Shown: one piece after another, positions 22,674 to 34,703 of the stretch
Position numbering within the stretch: the first letter of the stretch is position 1
Layout: each line of letters begins with the position of its first letter
Assembly (NCBI GenBank): GCA_033296725.1
Contig: MU857601.1
Coordinates: 186,001 to 250,000, forward strand
DNA from: Corynascus novoguineensis
Taxonomy: Eukaryota; Ascomycota; Sordariomycetes; Sordariales; Chaetomiaceae
Direction: 5' to 3'
Length of the DNA stretch: 64,000 nt
The notes under the pieces: model-generated
Told to the model about the DNA's origin: nothing
Databases searched by the model: none
Seen by the model: the letters and a program-made list of their open reading frames with translations, nothing else
Translations under genes and position numbers: made by a program

Positions 22674-24816
22674 TTAATCCTCAGGATGTCTCAGCGAGCC
22701 GTCTTCATTGCTGCTCGCATAGGCGCTGTCCTCCCGCGCGATGAAAGTTTCACGGAGAAAGGCGAGGAACCGATCGACGTCTTCCACGGTGCTCATGGCC
22801 CCAAGACTAGCACGTACAACACTGTTTGGATGTGTCAGCGGTGGAGGAAAGGGAGAGAGATACGGGAGAGCGGTTACCCAGTAGGCAATTCGTTGATAAG
22901 ACCAATACCGCCAGCGCCTGCGATGGGTCAGTCTTCAGAAGCTGATATTCTGGAGGAAATGGTGGGAAACCAAATTTACCGCAGTGATGTCCAGCGGATC
23001 GAGCACGACGAAGTTGCCAGGGTTCATATTGCAGGGCCGTAAACATGCCCCCTGGGCAACAGATTCCTAGAGTCAAATCAGCCCCTGCCCCTTTTCATGT
23101 CAACAAATTAACCGAACCATGCTTACCTCCTGACCGCACATAGATTCCCCGGTCGTTGGCCAGGCTCTCCACCACATCATATGGCTCATAACACCCATCC
23201 GCCCTAAACACGTTAAATGCCACGGTAGACCCTTGTCGTTGGGCATCCCCGAATCCCGAACCTTTGCTGCCCTCCTCGTAGACCTTGCAAAGGGGCTGTC
23301 CATTCCCATATCGTAACGCCCTCATCCCTCGATACATGCGCCTCATCAGCGCTGTTGTATATGCCGAGATGTTCTGCATCGACCCGTACAGCTCGGTATG
23401 CACGTCGATCGCCTCTCCCAACGCCAAGATACTGTGGAACGGCAACGTGCCATCCTCGAGGGCCTCGTGCAGCGCACCACCATGTCCTTCTCCGGCAGCG
23501 CCGCCAGTCGCAGCGTTTAATCCCTTTGATATATGCCACGCTGCGCCAATAGCACTGACCATTAACACAGTGCCGCCGCCAAAGTATTTCCTCAGCGTCA
23601 GGATGTGCCCCGAGTCCTTGCGAACAACCAGCCCGCCCAGGTCTGGGAACCCAAAAATCTTGTAGAACGAGACGCAGACGAAGTCGGGCGCCGCTTCGGG
23701 GTCCGCAAACACCCCCCCTAGCCCGCTCGTCATGGCCAGCGCGGCGGCATCCAGCAGGGTATACGTATCCCTCCAAGCGGCAGCGGCGACACCCCTTCTC
23801 CTCCCGTTCTCCCGCACCCTCCCCGCCCACCGCGCCGTCGGCAACCTCCTCCCCGTCAGATTCGACTGCCCCGGCCACGCCATTAGGCCTAACCGCGACC
23901 TCGAACCGGATCCCGGCGCCGCGCCACAGTTGTCGCCGCGAACCTCGATCTTCCCGTCCAGCCAGGCCTCCACCTCGTCATCTCCCGCGACGAAGCAGTG
24001 GTGCGCCCCCGCGGGGCCGACCAGCTCACGCACGCCGACGAGCGAGGTGTGCGCCTCGCGGTGGTAGCCGTACCAGAACCCACCCCCGCTCGCACCACTT
24101 CCACTGTCCTCCCCGATGTCCCGGAAGGCGTCGCCCACGAGCTTGATAGCGGCTGTGGCGTTGGCGGTGAAGACGAGGTCGAAGTGGGCGGGGTCGGCGC
24201 CTAGAAACGCAAGGGCCGCGGAGCGGACGGCCTCGACGGCGGCGGTAGAGCGGGCGGCGGGCCGGTTGGCCGAGTGCGGGTTGCCGTAAAGGTCGCGCGA
24301 GAGGAGGGCCGTGGTGCGGTGGAGGGTGGCTAGTGCCGGGACGGTGGCGCCGCCATGGTCGAGGTATGTTCCTATTTTAATGGTCGATACCCGCGTGAGC
24401 GAGTGGACTTTGTTTGCATATTATATCATTAGAAGCCAGGACAAACCTTGGTTCATGTGAGGGTACTCTTCCTGACGGATGAGCTCGACTGGCTTGCTGT
24501 AAAGACTGGGGATCTTGGTATCGCTGTCATTGTTGTTGTTATGGTTGATGTTGTTGCTATTGCCACCGCCGCTGCCATGGTTGAGCGATACAACGTCCGT
24601 CACCACGACCGGAGAACCACGAGGTGCATCTGAGTCAGGTTCGGATGATGGGGACATGGGCCTGAAGGTTGGGCTGAGCCGGCGACGGATGGAGACCAGT
24701 GATTTACGACGCCATGAGGCATCCTGTGTCACTTGTTTCACGTCTCTGTTGGAAGCCGTAGTACGGCGTTCCAGTTGCCGTCTTGAGAGGCGAGCGAGTA
24801 TGTCAGATCTAGCCAT
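22674..24816 (-). CDS. Molybdenum cofactor sulfurase-like class V aminotransferase, no MOSC domain
   Basis: A PLP-dependent cysteine-desulfurase-like enzyme of the Moco sulfurase type (HxB, ABA3, MOCOS). Such enzymes place the terminal sulfur on molybdenum for xanthine dehydrogenase and aldehyde oxidase. Five exons on the minus strand: 24447-24816, 23127-24371, 22980-23066, 22878-22917 and 22674-22821 (629 aa). All junctions keep frame, introns are 56-75 bp, and conserved motifs are rebuilt across splices (YLDHGGAT; GICCPGG; ELPTGVVRASLGAMS). The PLP lysine is in VSFYKIFGFPDLGGL, about K361. The first ~115 residues are a basic/Ser extension with an Asn/His run. The protein stops soon after the PLP domain, whereas full Moco sulfurases continue into a MOSC domain; none is seen downstream. 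It could be a dedicated PLP-only paralogue rather than the HxB orthologue. Confidence 0.87.
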
Positions 24817-27800
24817 TGCGAAGTGGACAAAGGGGTTATGGCATATTCTATGTGTGAGCCAAGTGACGAAGCGGAATGGAATAGGCTTTTATATTCATGT
24901 ATTTTCCACGCCTCCTGACATGGTGGGAGTCTATGGAGCGTCTTACAGCCCCCCGTGGGCCATCCGACTATCACCCAAGAGCATGAGGCAGTAGGGTTAC
25001 GTTCAAGATCAATAGTCTTGCCGTCTGCACGAGGCTCAGCATCGGCGTAAAACTGACCTGTCGACTCGTCAAGCGATGTGCCTTAAAATGTGAAATGGAC
25101 ACTGCTGTCGGCCAGTCACGATGAGGGACCGTCCCCCTCCTCAAGACGATAGGCTAGGCGGCTGAGCTGCTGATCTTAACCCCTACCAAACATTTACCTG
25201 GCACTCCACACAACTCGGAATGCTGGCGAGGCTTATTCGCATCATGGGGACAGCAGGTGATTGCTGGAGACAGGAAGATGCATCCACGGGTGGGTATACA
25301 TGGCTGCGGGATGCTGATACCTCTGAGACCGGGATCCTTTTCCGAGCATCGAGCTTAGCTGTCTACCATCAAGACCTGGCCGGACCTTCGACTTGTGATG
25401 TCACTGCGGGCAAAAGATGGACCGGGTGGGTTAGTCGAAATCGCTAAAATGGTGGTGGTGGCGACTGGTGGACTCCCACGTAGAGGAAGCCAGGGCCTCC
25501 AGCGACTGCATGTAGGGGCCCCCAGACACCGTGATGGGAAACCTCGGAAGTCAGAACCCTGACTTTGAACAGTTGGCGCAGCCACGCCCTTGACCGGTCG
25601 ACTTTCCGCACCATCCCGGTGTGAGCAGGTAGACAATCCGACGATATCGGAAGGATATGGATGCCCAACTGTTCACTTAGGCGTATGTACACCAGCCGGG
25701 CCGTCCCCCCCCCCCTGGCCGTCCCCCCTCCCCCATCGAGCTCAAGGCTAGTGTAGCACCCCCAAGATCGAAACGGCGATGCAGGGTCAGTCAACACCTG
25801 CGCAACCCATAGGGCTAACTGCGAATTCGTCGTTCATGGCCGTCACTCACATGAGCTGACGGTTTGATGTCTCACAGAGAGCGGCGCAGATGGCGGCCAC
25901 GCACAGCTGAGACAAGTATTTTCTGCGTCTTCTCACCCAGGAGGCAACGGGTTGATTGGCCAGCCCAAAAGGAGTCACCAAGGACGGGTATTGTTCTCTC
26001 CGGCACTCTTCTTCAATATCAGGGAAGAGAGTGATCCTTCTCAGGAAGAGCGGGCGATTGGCGGGTATCGGGTAGCCCTACGGGAATTATCACCCGCAGC
26101 CGGATGTAGATCCCGGCGCGTCCGATGCAGTTTGACTTGTTCCCGTGCCAGATAGACTATGCCGGACTCGGCGTTCTCGCCCTCGACTGTTCCTTTTCCG
26201 TCCGGGTCGTGGGGTCAGGACCTTTCCCGAGAATGCGCAGAGTCGCCGATTTTCGCCAGAAGTGGTCAAGGCGGCTTACTACAGTTCCTGATCTCCTCTC
26301 CATTCGGAGTGAAAGGGGTGCTTTAGGTAGTATCGAGGCTGGGGTCGAAGCTGAGTTGAAGCTGCAGGATGCGCGGGGCCGCGGGCGGTTCATCTGGCAT
26401 GGTGTTGGCCGATCTGAGCTGGGTTGCCGTCCCTGGTTTTACGGTCTGAATTATCACCAGGACTGCTTGAGTGGTGCCACAGCAGATGGTATTGGTTTCG
26501 AAAGAGCGCCTCCATGGTGCAAGCTGAAGTGCGGACAGGTACGGGTTCTATTTCGCATACGAATTACAGACACGTGGGCAATCTTGTCCTCCGAATGAGC
26601 GGATCGACGTCCCTTGCCTGACATGGCCCGTCAACTGCAGGGGTTGGCTGCCCCGGCCAAGAGGTGGAGCGTGACTGCGATGCGAAGCCGCCTTCGGGAC
26701 AGTTGGCGGCGAGGAGATACTCCGGTGACTTCCTGTACAACGCAGGACTCGAAAGCTGTCGCTCCTTTTGTATCACAACCTTGGGGATTCATATTGTGAT
26801 GGAGATAGTGTACACACGTACATACCTACGTCGGATTCTCCAGCGTAGACGAGGTGCCAGAAATGTCACGTTATCTTTGTGGCGTTTGATGCGTTACGAC
26901 AATTGGCGTACATTGTGTGTGAATACGTATCCTCAAGCTGTTAGCGAGACTACCGCCGTTTTTTCCTGCGCAAAACTAGAACTGCCCGAGACATTGACAA
27001 TGTGGCGGTCCCGCGGGGAAAAAGTGATTCACTGCGTCGTCCCCGATAACTGGCTCGATGAGAGATGAGGTAAAGCACCAAGGGCAGAATTCGCTCGCTT
27101 TTCGCTACGTCGTTGAAGGTCGGCCCCTGATCAGCAAAATAAGTGATTTGCCGCGCTCTGCGCTTTTGCGCTTTAGTTGTACGTACTTTCAATTGCGAAT
27201 TTGTGTCCTTCGGATGAGTAACCAAAGGAAGGTTGGGAAGCTAAAATCAGTTGTTGAGGTGATGAAAGCGCCAGGCACCTGCTCGGCTCCCCGCCAGATT
27301 GGAAGATTACCAGTGATCGGCGCTAGGATCTCTCTTGGCGTGTGAAGTGCGGGGGTCAGGGCAGGGGCCCGGCGCCAACCGGTCTTCAGGTTCGAGCCCA
27401 GCCGTGCCCAGATTGGTAAGCGGCGGTAAGCTCCCTTCCTTGCACTCCCCCATCGGTCCCGTCTCCACTTCCGACGTCCACGCGCACCCACGCACACAGG
27501 AACTGCCGAACCATGGACCGCCCGCGAATTTCCTGCTCGACACGACGACGACGACGACTACCACGACGAGGAGACGAACGCCAAAAACAGGGGTCGGGTG
27601 AAAGAGTGGAATTCGGAATTGGACACCACACACCGCCACGACGTGTTGCCAATCTGTAGTGAAGGGCTCTTCATGACACACACATTCAATTGGGGGAAAT
27701 GAATGGCGGTGTCGCTTCCCATGCTGCGGACCTTGGCAGACATTAGATCCCCTCCCATCACATCCCATTTCGTCAAAGTCTCACTCTTGCAATTCATTGA

Positions 27801-28158
27801 CCATGAGAAAAGCAAAACATTCTAGGTATTTCTCGCTCGCACCGCTTACGTTCAAGCGCATCGACTACGGAAACGCAGTAAACCCCCGCGAATTCCCACG
27901 CTGCAGATACTGATTAAGTAGGTAGGGTACATCACGCTGACCAAGGGTCCTTATTACACAGTACACTCTAGCAGTAAGAGCAAGTCCTGTCTCCCGTCGA
28001 ACTCCGTGTACGAGGCAAGTGCCCACACACAACGCAATGCGATCGCCGTCGCCGCCCCAGGGTTAACGCCAACTCCAACGCCAACATCGCCAACACCCGG
28101 CCGCGCCACTGGCCCCGTCATGACCTTCTGGTGTCATGCCCGTTTATAGGCGCACCAA
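24817..28158. other. Gene-poor spacer between the Moco-sulfurase-like and SOD-like genes
   Basis: About 3.3 kb without a supported gene. Open frames to about 157 codons exist but carry no motif and lack consistent splice context. There is a short C-rich repeat at 25706-25732 and a CGA/CGC triplet stretch at 27538-27570. The part 24817-25200 should contain the Moco-sulfurase-like promoter. Confidence 0.5.
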
Positions 28159-29255
28159 CTAGAGCAGGAATGCCGCGACGACGCCGAGCACCACTGCGCC
28201 TGCCGCGCTTGCCCGTAGGGCGGGCGCGCCGGCCGTCGTGGGGCCGGTTGTTTCGGCCGGGTCGCTGCCCGCACCCTCCGTGTTGGTGGGCGCGGCGGTG
28301 ATGCCCGTGGGTGGGGCAGTCGTCGACGACGACGGGCTGTTGTTGTTGTCGTCGTCATCGTTGTCGTCGGCATCGTCGCCGTCGTTGTCGTTGTTGTCGC
28401 CGTCATTGTCATTGTCGTTGTCGTTGTCGTCGTTGTCATTGCCGTCATCATTATCACCATCATCATTGTGGTCATCATCGTTGTCGTCGTCATCACCGCC
28501 GCCGGGCAGGTCAGCGCCGCCCTCGACCCTCTCAAAGTTGGCGCAAGTGATGCGCGTCTTGTTGGGGTAGTGGAACACGATGCTGCGGTTGCCAAAGAAT
28601 GCGCCGATGTCCTCAACTGTCGACGCGTACAAGTCCACGTACGATGCCTCGAAATCGTCCTCGTCCGCCGGGATCTTGCCGTGCTTGCCGCTCAGGTCGC
28701 CGACCTGACACGTCGCCGGCGCGGAGTCGTTGCATGGCGTATCCTCGCCGCGGATGTAGGGGTCCAGGTGGGCCAACGTCTCCGTGCAGTTGCCGTTCTC
28801 AGGCACAGGCGCCACGTGGAGGTGATACGCTGAGCGAAAGGGGTGCCAATGTTAGAGGAGCGAGGAATATTAAGATAACAGCAGCGGGGAAGGGAAAAGC
28901 TTGGGAAACGTACAGAATGGGCCGCCCGTCTTGGGCAGATTTTCGAGGTTCAGAGTGATCCTTACTCCCCTGCCATCCTCATTGGCTACGGCCTTGACCC
29001 AACCCTTGATGTTGCCGCCGTTGGGATAGGCGGGCTTGAAGAAAGCCGAGTCGGGCAGGGTCGCTCTGTACTCCACGCCGACGGGGTTGTTGGTCACCTC
29101 GGCGGCATCTCCGAGTTCCTGTCGCCGACATGTCAGCTCCCGTACGGGGACCACGCGACGTGGGACTGTCTGAGATCACATACGCCTGTGTCCTGAGCCG
29201 AGACCTGGGTGGTGGCAGCAGCCAGCAGCACCGAAAGCTGAGTAGAAACGCGCAT
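28159..29255 (-). CDS. Secreted GPI-anchored Cu-only superoxide-dismutase-like protein (SOD5 type)
   Basis: An extracellular, cell-wall or membrane-anchored protein related to fungal Cu-only SODs, which dismutate superoxide outside the cell. Three exons on the minus strand: 29184-29255, 28914-29118 and 28159-28829 (315 aa; introns 65 and 84 bp). Residues 1-20 are a signal peptide (MRVSTQLSVLLAAATTQVSA). The SOD-like domain spans about 28-195 with all four expected copper histidines: H95 and H97 (SYHLHVAP), H113 (LAHLDPY) and H179 (IVFHYPN). Cysteines C107 and C188 are placed for the usual disulfide. Residues about 205-256 are almost pure Asp/Asn, encoded by a triplet microsatellite, followed by a Ser/Thr/Pro stalk. 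The hydrophobic C-terminus (AAGAVVLGVVAAFLL) fits a GPI-attachment signal. Copper ligands are seen; activity and the absence of zinc are inferred from family knowledge. Confidence 0.9.
28330..28500. repeat. Compound GAY/AAY triplet microsatellite encoding an Asp/Asn tract
   Basis: An imperfect array of gtc/gtt/atc triplets on the plus strand lies inside exon 3 of the SOD-like gene. On the coding strand it encodes about 50 residues of Asp and Asn with rare Gly, His and Ala. Triplet periodicity keeps the frame whatever the copy number. Confidence 0.9.
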
Positions 29256-30385
29256 TGTGATGTAATATGTTTGTGATGTGTTTGTGGAGGGTTCACAGAG
29301 TACCAGCTGGGGCTTTTCAAGGAGGAAATACTCTGCAGCGATCACTTGGTTTATGGCAAAATAGGAAGCAAAGGTGGAGAGGCGGGTGCTGGCCTGGGTG
29401 GGCAAGAACGCCCCCTTTATAGGCCTGGACCTGTGGGCTCGGCGGCACCAAGAATTAAGGTTCGGGCGAGGATGTGGATGTACACTCCTAAGCGCGTGAC
29501 GCTGCAGAGCCAAGCTTTTCGCTAACCGTTGGCTGTGGGCAGAAACGGAGAGTCGAAGGCCGGAGGAACTGGCGGTAAATATGGACCATGATGCACATTG
29601 GGGTGCTACATATTGGTCTGAATGCTCGCCTGGAGAAACGAGACCGACATGGAGCTTCAGCTTGTCAGTCCGGTCCCCTGCTCATCTCCATTCTGCTATA
29701 ATAGACCTAGTATGGAAGAAATTCGGATGGTAGGCGCCATATTCTCACGGCACAGCCAGCTGACGCAGCTGAGCCCGAAGCGGTAATGTATCTGTACAGG
29801 TACATACGACAAGGATGTGGACAGAAGAGAAACATCGCACGTTGATGAACTGTGCGAGAAGCGCGACCGTCCTTAGTGCGTTGGCCCTTCTCTCTATCTC
29901 TGCCTGCGGTGTCTTTCAGGCAGCAGCTGCCGCCAAACTCCCCATTTTGCTCTAAATTGCCCGTAAATTACCATTTCGTCAGGCCAAAGGGCACGACCAT
30001 GGATGCATTCGCGCACCTGCAATTAGCATATTCAAACCATTGGTCGCTTAAACGGCCAGGTGTGTAACTCCCCGCCACAACGGCGCAGTCGTCGGTCGAT
30101 GTGTGCCACGATCGCCCTGGCGCGTCCAGATTTGGATCATCCATTCAGGGGTACTTAATGTATGTACATGTAGTTACTTGTATGGGGTTGGCATAGCGCT
30201 CTCGCAAGACCAATGGAGCACACCGAAAAAAAAAAAAATTCCGTTCTTGCACCGTTGGCATCCGTAGTGGTTTCTATTACCTTCATTCCGACAGATTAAT
30301 TCCTCCCAACGGCCGCTGTCACAAGTTGGATCAACAAAGCCAGAGGCGACACGGAAGGCACAGCCGACATTGTTTTAGAAACGGC

Positions 30386-30416
30386 TTGGTTGGTTGGTTG
30401 GTTGGTCGGTTGGCCC
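30386..30416. repeat. TTGG/GGTT microsatellite
   Basis: Tandem ttgg units with one interruption (ggtcggttgg), in non-coding DNA. A shorter relative occurs near 46541-46552. Confidence 0.8.
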
Positions 30417-31900
30417 TCCAGCAAACAGCCTGCAGCGGTTACGTACGTGCCTTGGGCCAACGGGTCTTCGCACAGGAAACGTACCCAGTAGTGTGCACGT
30501 AAACAGGTTTCCCTCTCACGCTCTGCTGATCCGCAGCCCACGACTGCTTTTGCTGAAGGGAGCCAAGGAATAGATCGGCATACTGCCAAGCTGCCAATGC
30601 TTCCTCAAAGGCGGAAGTCGCTGGGGCAGCGGCTACGTGCGCATACCGAGGGCCCGTTGGGTTTGGTAAGGTTCGTCCCCATTTGGAAACCAAAAGTGGC
30701 GACATTTTCTCAGTAATTCACCAATGTACGTCCGTAGATCGGTGTCAGAAATGCCAACAAGCAACAAGCTTGCAGTTTTGCTGAGGTGTGTTTGGCGAGC
30801 ACTACAGAGTAAAGCCGATACTACGACCAGTACCCTATTTACCAAACAACATGCAGGGCACCTCTTGTTCACTCACAGCCGACGGTATGTACGGTACACT
30901 ACGAAGTGGTAAGCGGACCCTGCAGCTGGTGAAGGCAATTTCCCCGGACCTGCTTGTGTTACAGGGCCAGGGCTTGTCCAATCATTCTCTGGCCGTCCAG
31001 CTCAACTTTCTACAAGGTGTAATCCGTAATCTGGGATGCTTCGGGAAACGGCCCTCCCCGTCCCATGAAAGGACGCGGATATGGCCAACCCGTGCTCGGT
31101 CTCGAAAGTCTTTGCTGCCTCAGTTTTTTTCACTTGGTCAGTTGGTTGTGGGGGCCTGGCCGGCCAGATGGTGGGTTGTTTCGACTGCAAAGCAGCTTGG
31201 CGGCCCTTTGCAGAGGTCTTGTTTCGAGGTCAATCCTTGTGTAGCCTACGAACGACTTGGCATTTCGTTTCCTGGTCTATTTTGGCACGTTAAGAGGGTT
31301 GGCCGCAAGTGTGCGGCCTCAGGCGTGCAGGTCACTTCCGCAGGTTTGGACGGAACAGCGTGGTGGGTTGATCCCTCGCGGACTGCGTAACTAAATGGAC
31401 AAAGAGGCCCAGTCAACAGGCTGTGTTGCAGCATTGACAGCTCGGCCCGGACGGCAGCTCGTCATCCCGAAGCCCACAGCCCACCTGGCAACGTGCATTC
31501 CACAAGCATCACTGCCATGTATCCATACTTTTGCATAAATTACTGGTCTACTTTTGAGCTCAAATGGGATGGGCTTTCCAGGCCACCATCTTCGCCGAGG
31601 TGAACCTGGCAAGGAACGGTTTTTTTTTGGGGGGTGGAACAAGCGGCCAAGGCAAGCACCGAAACTGTCTCATTTTGACTAGAGTCAACAGAGAGACAGG
31701 CCAAAAGGATCCCCAATGTCTCAGTCTGAAGCCGGCCGCGCTAGATTCGATAGAGATGCAAAGATGGAAGGTTGAGTCGGAAATGGTGTATACTGGGCCA
31801 AGTGAAAGGCGAAACGATCTGGTTGGCTTCTTGGCTGGAAGTTTGCGAAGTCGCCTCACTTGCTCCAACGCTGGCTGCCTAATTCTTGAGGCACGAAAAG

Positions 31901-31930
31901 GTCAGAAAGTGGGTCAGAAAGTGGGTCAGG
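31901..31930. repeat. 12-bp tandem repeat, 2.5 copies
   Basis: The unit GTCAGAAAGTGG occurs twice exactly, followed by a partial GTCAGG, about 200 bp upstream of the V-ATPase f start. It is too short to assign a role. Confidence 0.7.
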
Positions 31931-32120
31931 CCGTTGGTCAGCCACCTCGGTCAGCGGAAGTCGCAGCTCTGAACCTCTCAGCACCACCGATTGAGAGACC
32001 TATCGGTGATTGCCGTGTGCCCGCGACCCGTCCAGTCCTCCGGATCTATTGTCCCGAAATTCGAGAACGATACTCCTCGTGTCCCTTGTTGAGCAGTGCG
32101 TTGCTGCCGCCGCCGCCAAG

Positions 32121-32538
32121 ATGAAGCCTATTGTGAGCGCGATGCAAGCATGGTCTTGGTAGGTGACGTCGCTTTCGAATCGGGTCCGTTCCAATACCGA
32201 GCCTCGCTGACACTTTAACAGCTTTGTCATTTCGGTATTTGCGATTGTCATTCTATCCGTACTCGGCGTCCTCTTCAAGAATAACCATCCCGAACTCGTC
32301 GGGTGTGAAGAGGATCCCGAGGACGGCCCGGCCGTTGCAGCTACCATCTTCACAGCCGTCATTATCTACGCTGTACGTTTGCGCCAACCAGGATTTTACG
32401 CGAGTGATACGTGGGAAGGGTCGATCATTAAGGCACATAACTGACCTTGATTGCTGTTTCTAGGGCTTCCTTGTCTTCTGCGGCTGCCAGGGCTTGTTGC
32501 ACCTACGCGAAAACCGGAGGGGCGCGATCGCACTATAA
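32121..32538 (+). CDS. V-ATPase Vo subunit f / RNase K-like small membrane protein, 87 aa
   Basis: A very small two-helix membrane protein resembling yeast YPR170W-B, known as subunit f of the V-ATPase Vo sector, and animal RNase kappa. Three exons: 32121-32158, 32222-32372 and 32464-32538, with introns of 63 bp (gtaggt...aacag) and 91 bp (gtacgt...tctag). Phases agree throughout and give 87 residues. The N-terminus MKPIVSAMQAW parallels the yeast start. Helix 1 is FVISVFAIVILSVLGVLF; a short luminal loop carries the conserved EDPEDGPAVA signature; helix 2 is IFTAVIIYAGFLVFCGCQGLL; the tail is basic. No exon is long enough to stand out as an open frame, so routine annotation could miss it. 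The match to the yeast protein is from memory of its pattern, but it extends over the whole length. Confidence 0.88.
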
Positions 32539-33840
32539 AGGGAATACATCATGGGGTTTGGGATCATTTGGACACGGCGTTTTGGGCTTGTGCTTGAACG
32601 GAGGCTTAACTTACACGCGCGCTGTCTCGAAGCGGGGCGATACGGCATCAACTGTACTCATCTTACTGGGCGTTTTGGGTGTTTAGCAACTTCGGCAACA
32701 CAAAACAGCTGCTACCTCACCACCTTTTCGCGGGCAACATTGTTACGGGCCGGATGTTGTTTGCGCCTAGATCTGCTACACTCTAGGGAGATGGAGTGGG
32801 CATCCCGTTCAGTCAAGCGCCGCGCCTTGAGTCTTAAGTCCCGCATTCCCGTCCATGTCGAAACTGATTCCCGGCATATGCAAACAACATATGACAAGGC
32901 TGCTAGAGCTCAGGCTTCCTTTCCATGAGCTGTAACTGGACGTCTTGAAACCGGGGTATCAAGGGTCACTGCCGGGCTTTTCTACGGTTGGACTGGGGTT
33001 TGGTCGACACAATGGTGGACAGTCTTGCGCCTATCTTTCTGTTGGCGACTCACCGGAGGAGAAGGAGAGAGGTGGATGGCCGCTGATTGGTGAAGTTTGG
33101 AAACAGCCAGAGAACTTTTTTTTTGTTGAATTCCTTTTAACACCCAAATTGCTCTTTCTAGGCTGCTATCTCGTTCTTCATCCATCTCCTGCCATATCAT
33201 CTTTTCCTCCCAGGCTCGGAGGAGAAAGAACATAAACTTGAATGCCGCGCTACCCGACAATCGGAAAGATAGGAGAGGGGGTTGAACGGGTGGATGGATC
33301 CACACGGGCGGGTAGCTCGATCTCGCTGGGACTAATGACAGCTTCATGCCGACTTGAGGTTGCCTTGTCTTTTTCATTATTCCTGCGGTACTTCTATCAG
33401 GCAGCGTAGGCAGCCGAGGAGCAATAGATTCGAGGAAGCGCAATCACGAGGTTTCGCGTTTACTTCGTGTCAGGGCAACCATGTTATTTTAGGCAGACGG
33501 CGTAACTCTGCCCGAATGCGGAGTCAGTACTTCATGCACTGGGCGCGATCATCGCAACCGCGCCACCACAAAATGTCCACTCCATTTCTTAGTGTCTTTG
33601 GCTTTGCTCCCGCCCCTAATAAGAAGGCACAGCCAATTCCATCCTTTAGGTCGACTCATCCCCTCGTTTATCAAGTCCTCGAACGTCGCGTCCAACGGGC
33701 GCAATCGGACAGGATCTCTTCCTCCGGACAAAGTCCACGCACCCGTTACTCCGTTTCATTTCTCAAGCTTCAGTGAATAAATCAGGCAGTTACTTCGTTT
33801 TTATCTCCTGAATCCCAATCTAGAATTCATCGTCGTCAAG
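32539..33840. other. Intergenic region upstream of the NTase-like/ankyrin gene
   Basis: About 1.3 kb with no recognised domain. An ATG-initiated frame at 33573-33776 (67 codons) ends 64 bp before the start of the next gene and could be an upstream ORF in its leader. Pyrimidine-rich DNA at 33110-33215 may be promoter-proximal. Confidence 0.45.
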
Positions 33841-34670
33841 ATGGCATTCGAGGCTCCTCCCACCTTGCCCGTGCCCATCGCCGGCCTGGTCAAGCATATT
33901 GCCCAGCACCAGGACACACCGCTGGTGGAACTCCTCGAGCCGTATCGCGAGTATGAGGCCCATCTTCGGGGAGCTTTCGCCCAGGATCCAGACAATGAAC
34001 TGCTAAAGGATCCTTATGTCAATGTCCTGCCTCTCTTCACCGATGACACCCACAACATTAAGGTCAGGGCCCGCAACCTCAAGGCCGAATCGCAAGAAGA
34101 GAAGTCCAAATACATCATGCCTCTCCCCCCTACGATGCGGCGTCCAGATGGCTCTCCTGCTGTTGTTCAGTCGCTCCAGGAGTTCCAGCGCAACTTCAAT
34201 GTCTTCTGCGAGTCATCTCTCAGCGAACTTGACTGGTAATGTCCTTATGCTTCTTTAAAAACATGCGAAGAGAAGAGGTCCAGTTAACACCCCCTTCCAG
34301 GAGCAATGTTGTCGCAGCCGGGTCCTCTGTGGTCAACACTCTGCTTCCTGTTCCGGAAGAGTATGCCCGCACCAAACGTAGCCTCCGCGAGTTTTACCAC
34401 GAGAAGTTCTCCCCTGCTTCGGATGTTGACCTGTTCTTGTACGGACTCACCGAAGAGCAAGCAATTGAGAAGATAAAGGCCATCGAGACCAGTGTCCGCG
34501 ATGCTATTCTTACCGACACCACTGTCGTCAGAACGAAGCATGCCATCACTATCTGTAAGTGGTCTTTAGAGTGATCGTGACAGTTTAGGGTCTCCTAAGC
34601 TCACATGATGAATCAGGCAGCCAGTATCCGACTCGCCACATCCAGGTGAATATATCCCGTCTTTAATCCT

Positions 34671-34703
<33 letters not shown>

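Larger units (their letters stand above)
29256..32120. other. Intergenic region between SOD-like and V-ATPase f genes
   Basis: About 2.9 kb separating divergent genes. It contains a TTGG tetranucleotide run (about 30386-30416), a 12-bp tandem GTCAGAAAGTGG with 2.5 copies (31901-31930) and short A/T-runs. Open frames of up to 200 codons look random in composition. No supported gene. Confidence 0.5.

Noticed and set aside
22674..24816. Functional link of the Moco-sulfurase-like gene to the nitrate transporter as a cluster
   Set aside because: They are 21 kb apart with unrelated genes between, and nitrate reductase does not need the sulfurated cofactor.
27383..27400. tRNA-like B box (ggttcgagccc)
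   Set aside because: The flanking bases do not form a T-stem or acceptor stem, and no A box is found at the right distance.
30788..31390. 200-codon plus-strand frame
   Set aside because: Composition looks random, no splice or domain support, in a simple-sequence-rich spacer.
31564..32124. 186-codon plus-strand frame just before the V-ATPase f gene
   Set aside because: It runs through a 12-bp tandem repeat, overlaps the better supported ATG at 32121 in another frame, and carries no motif.
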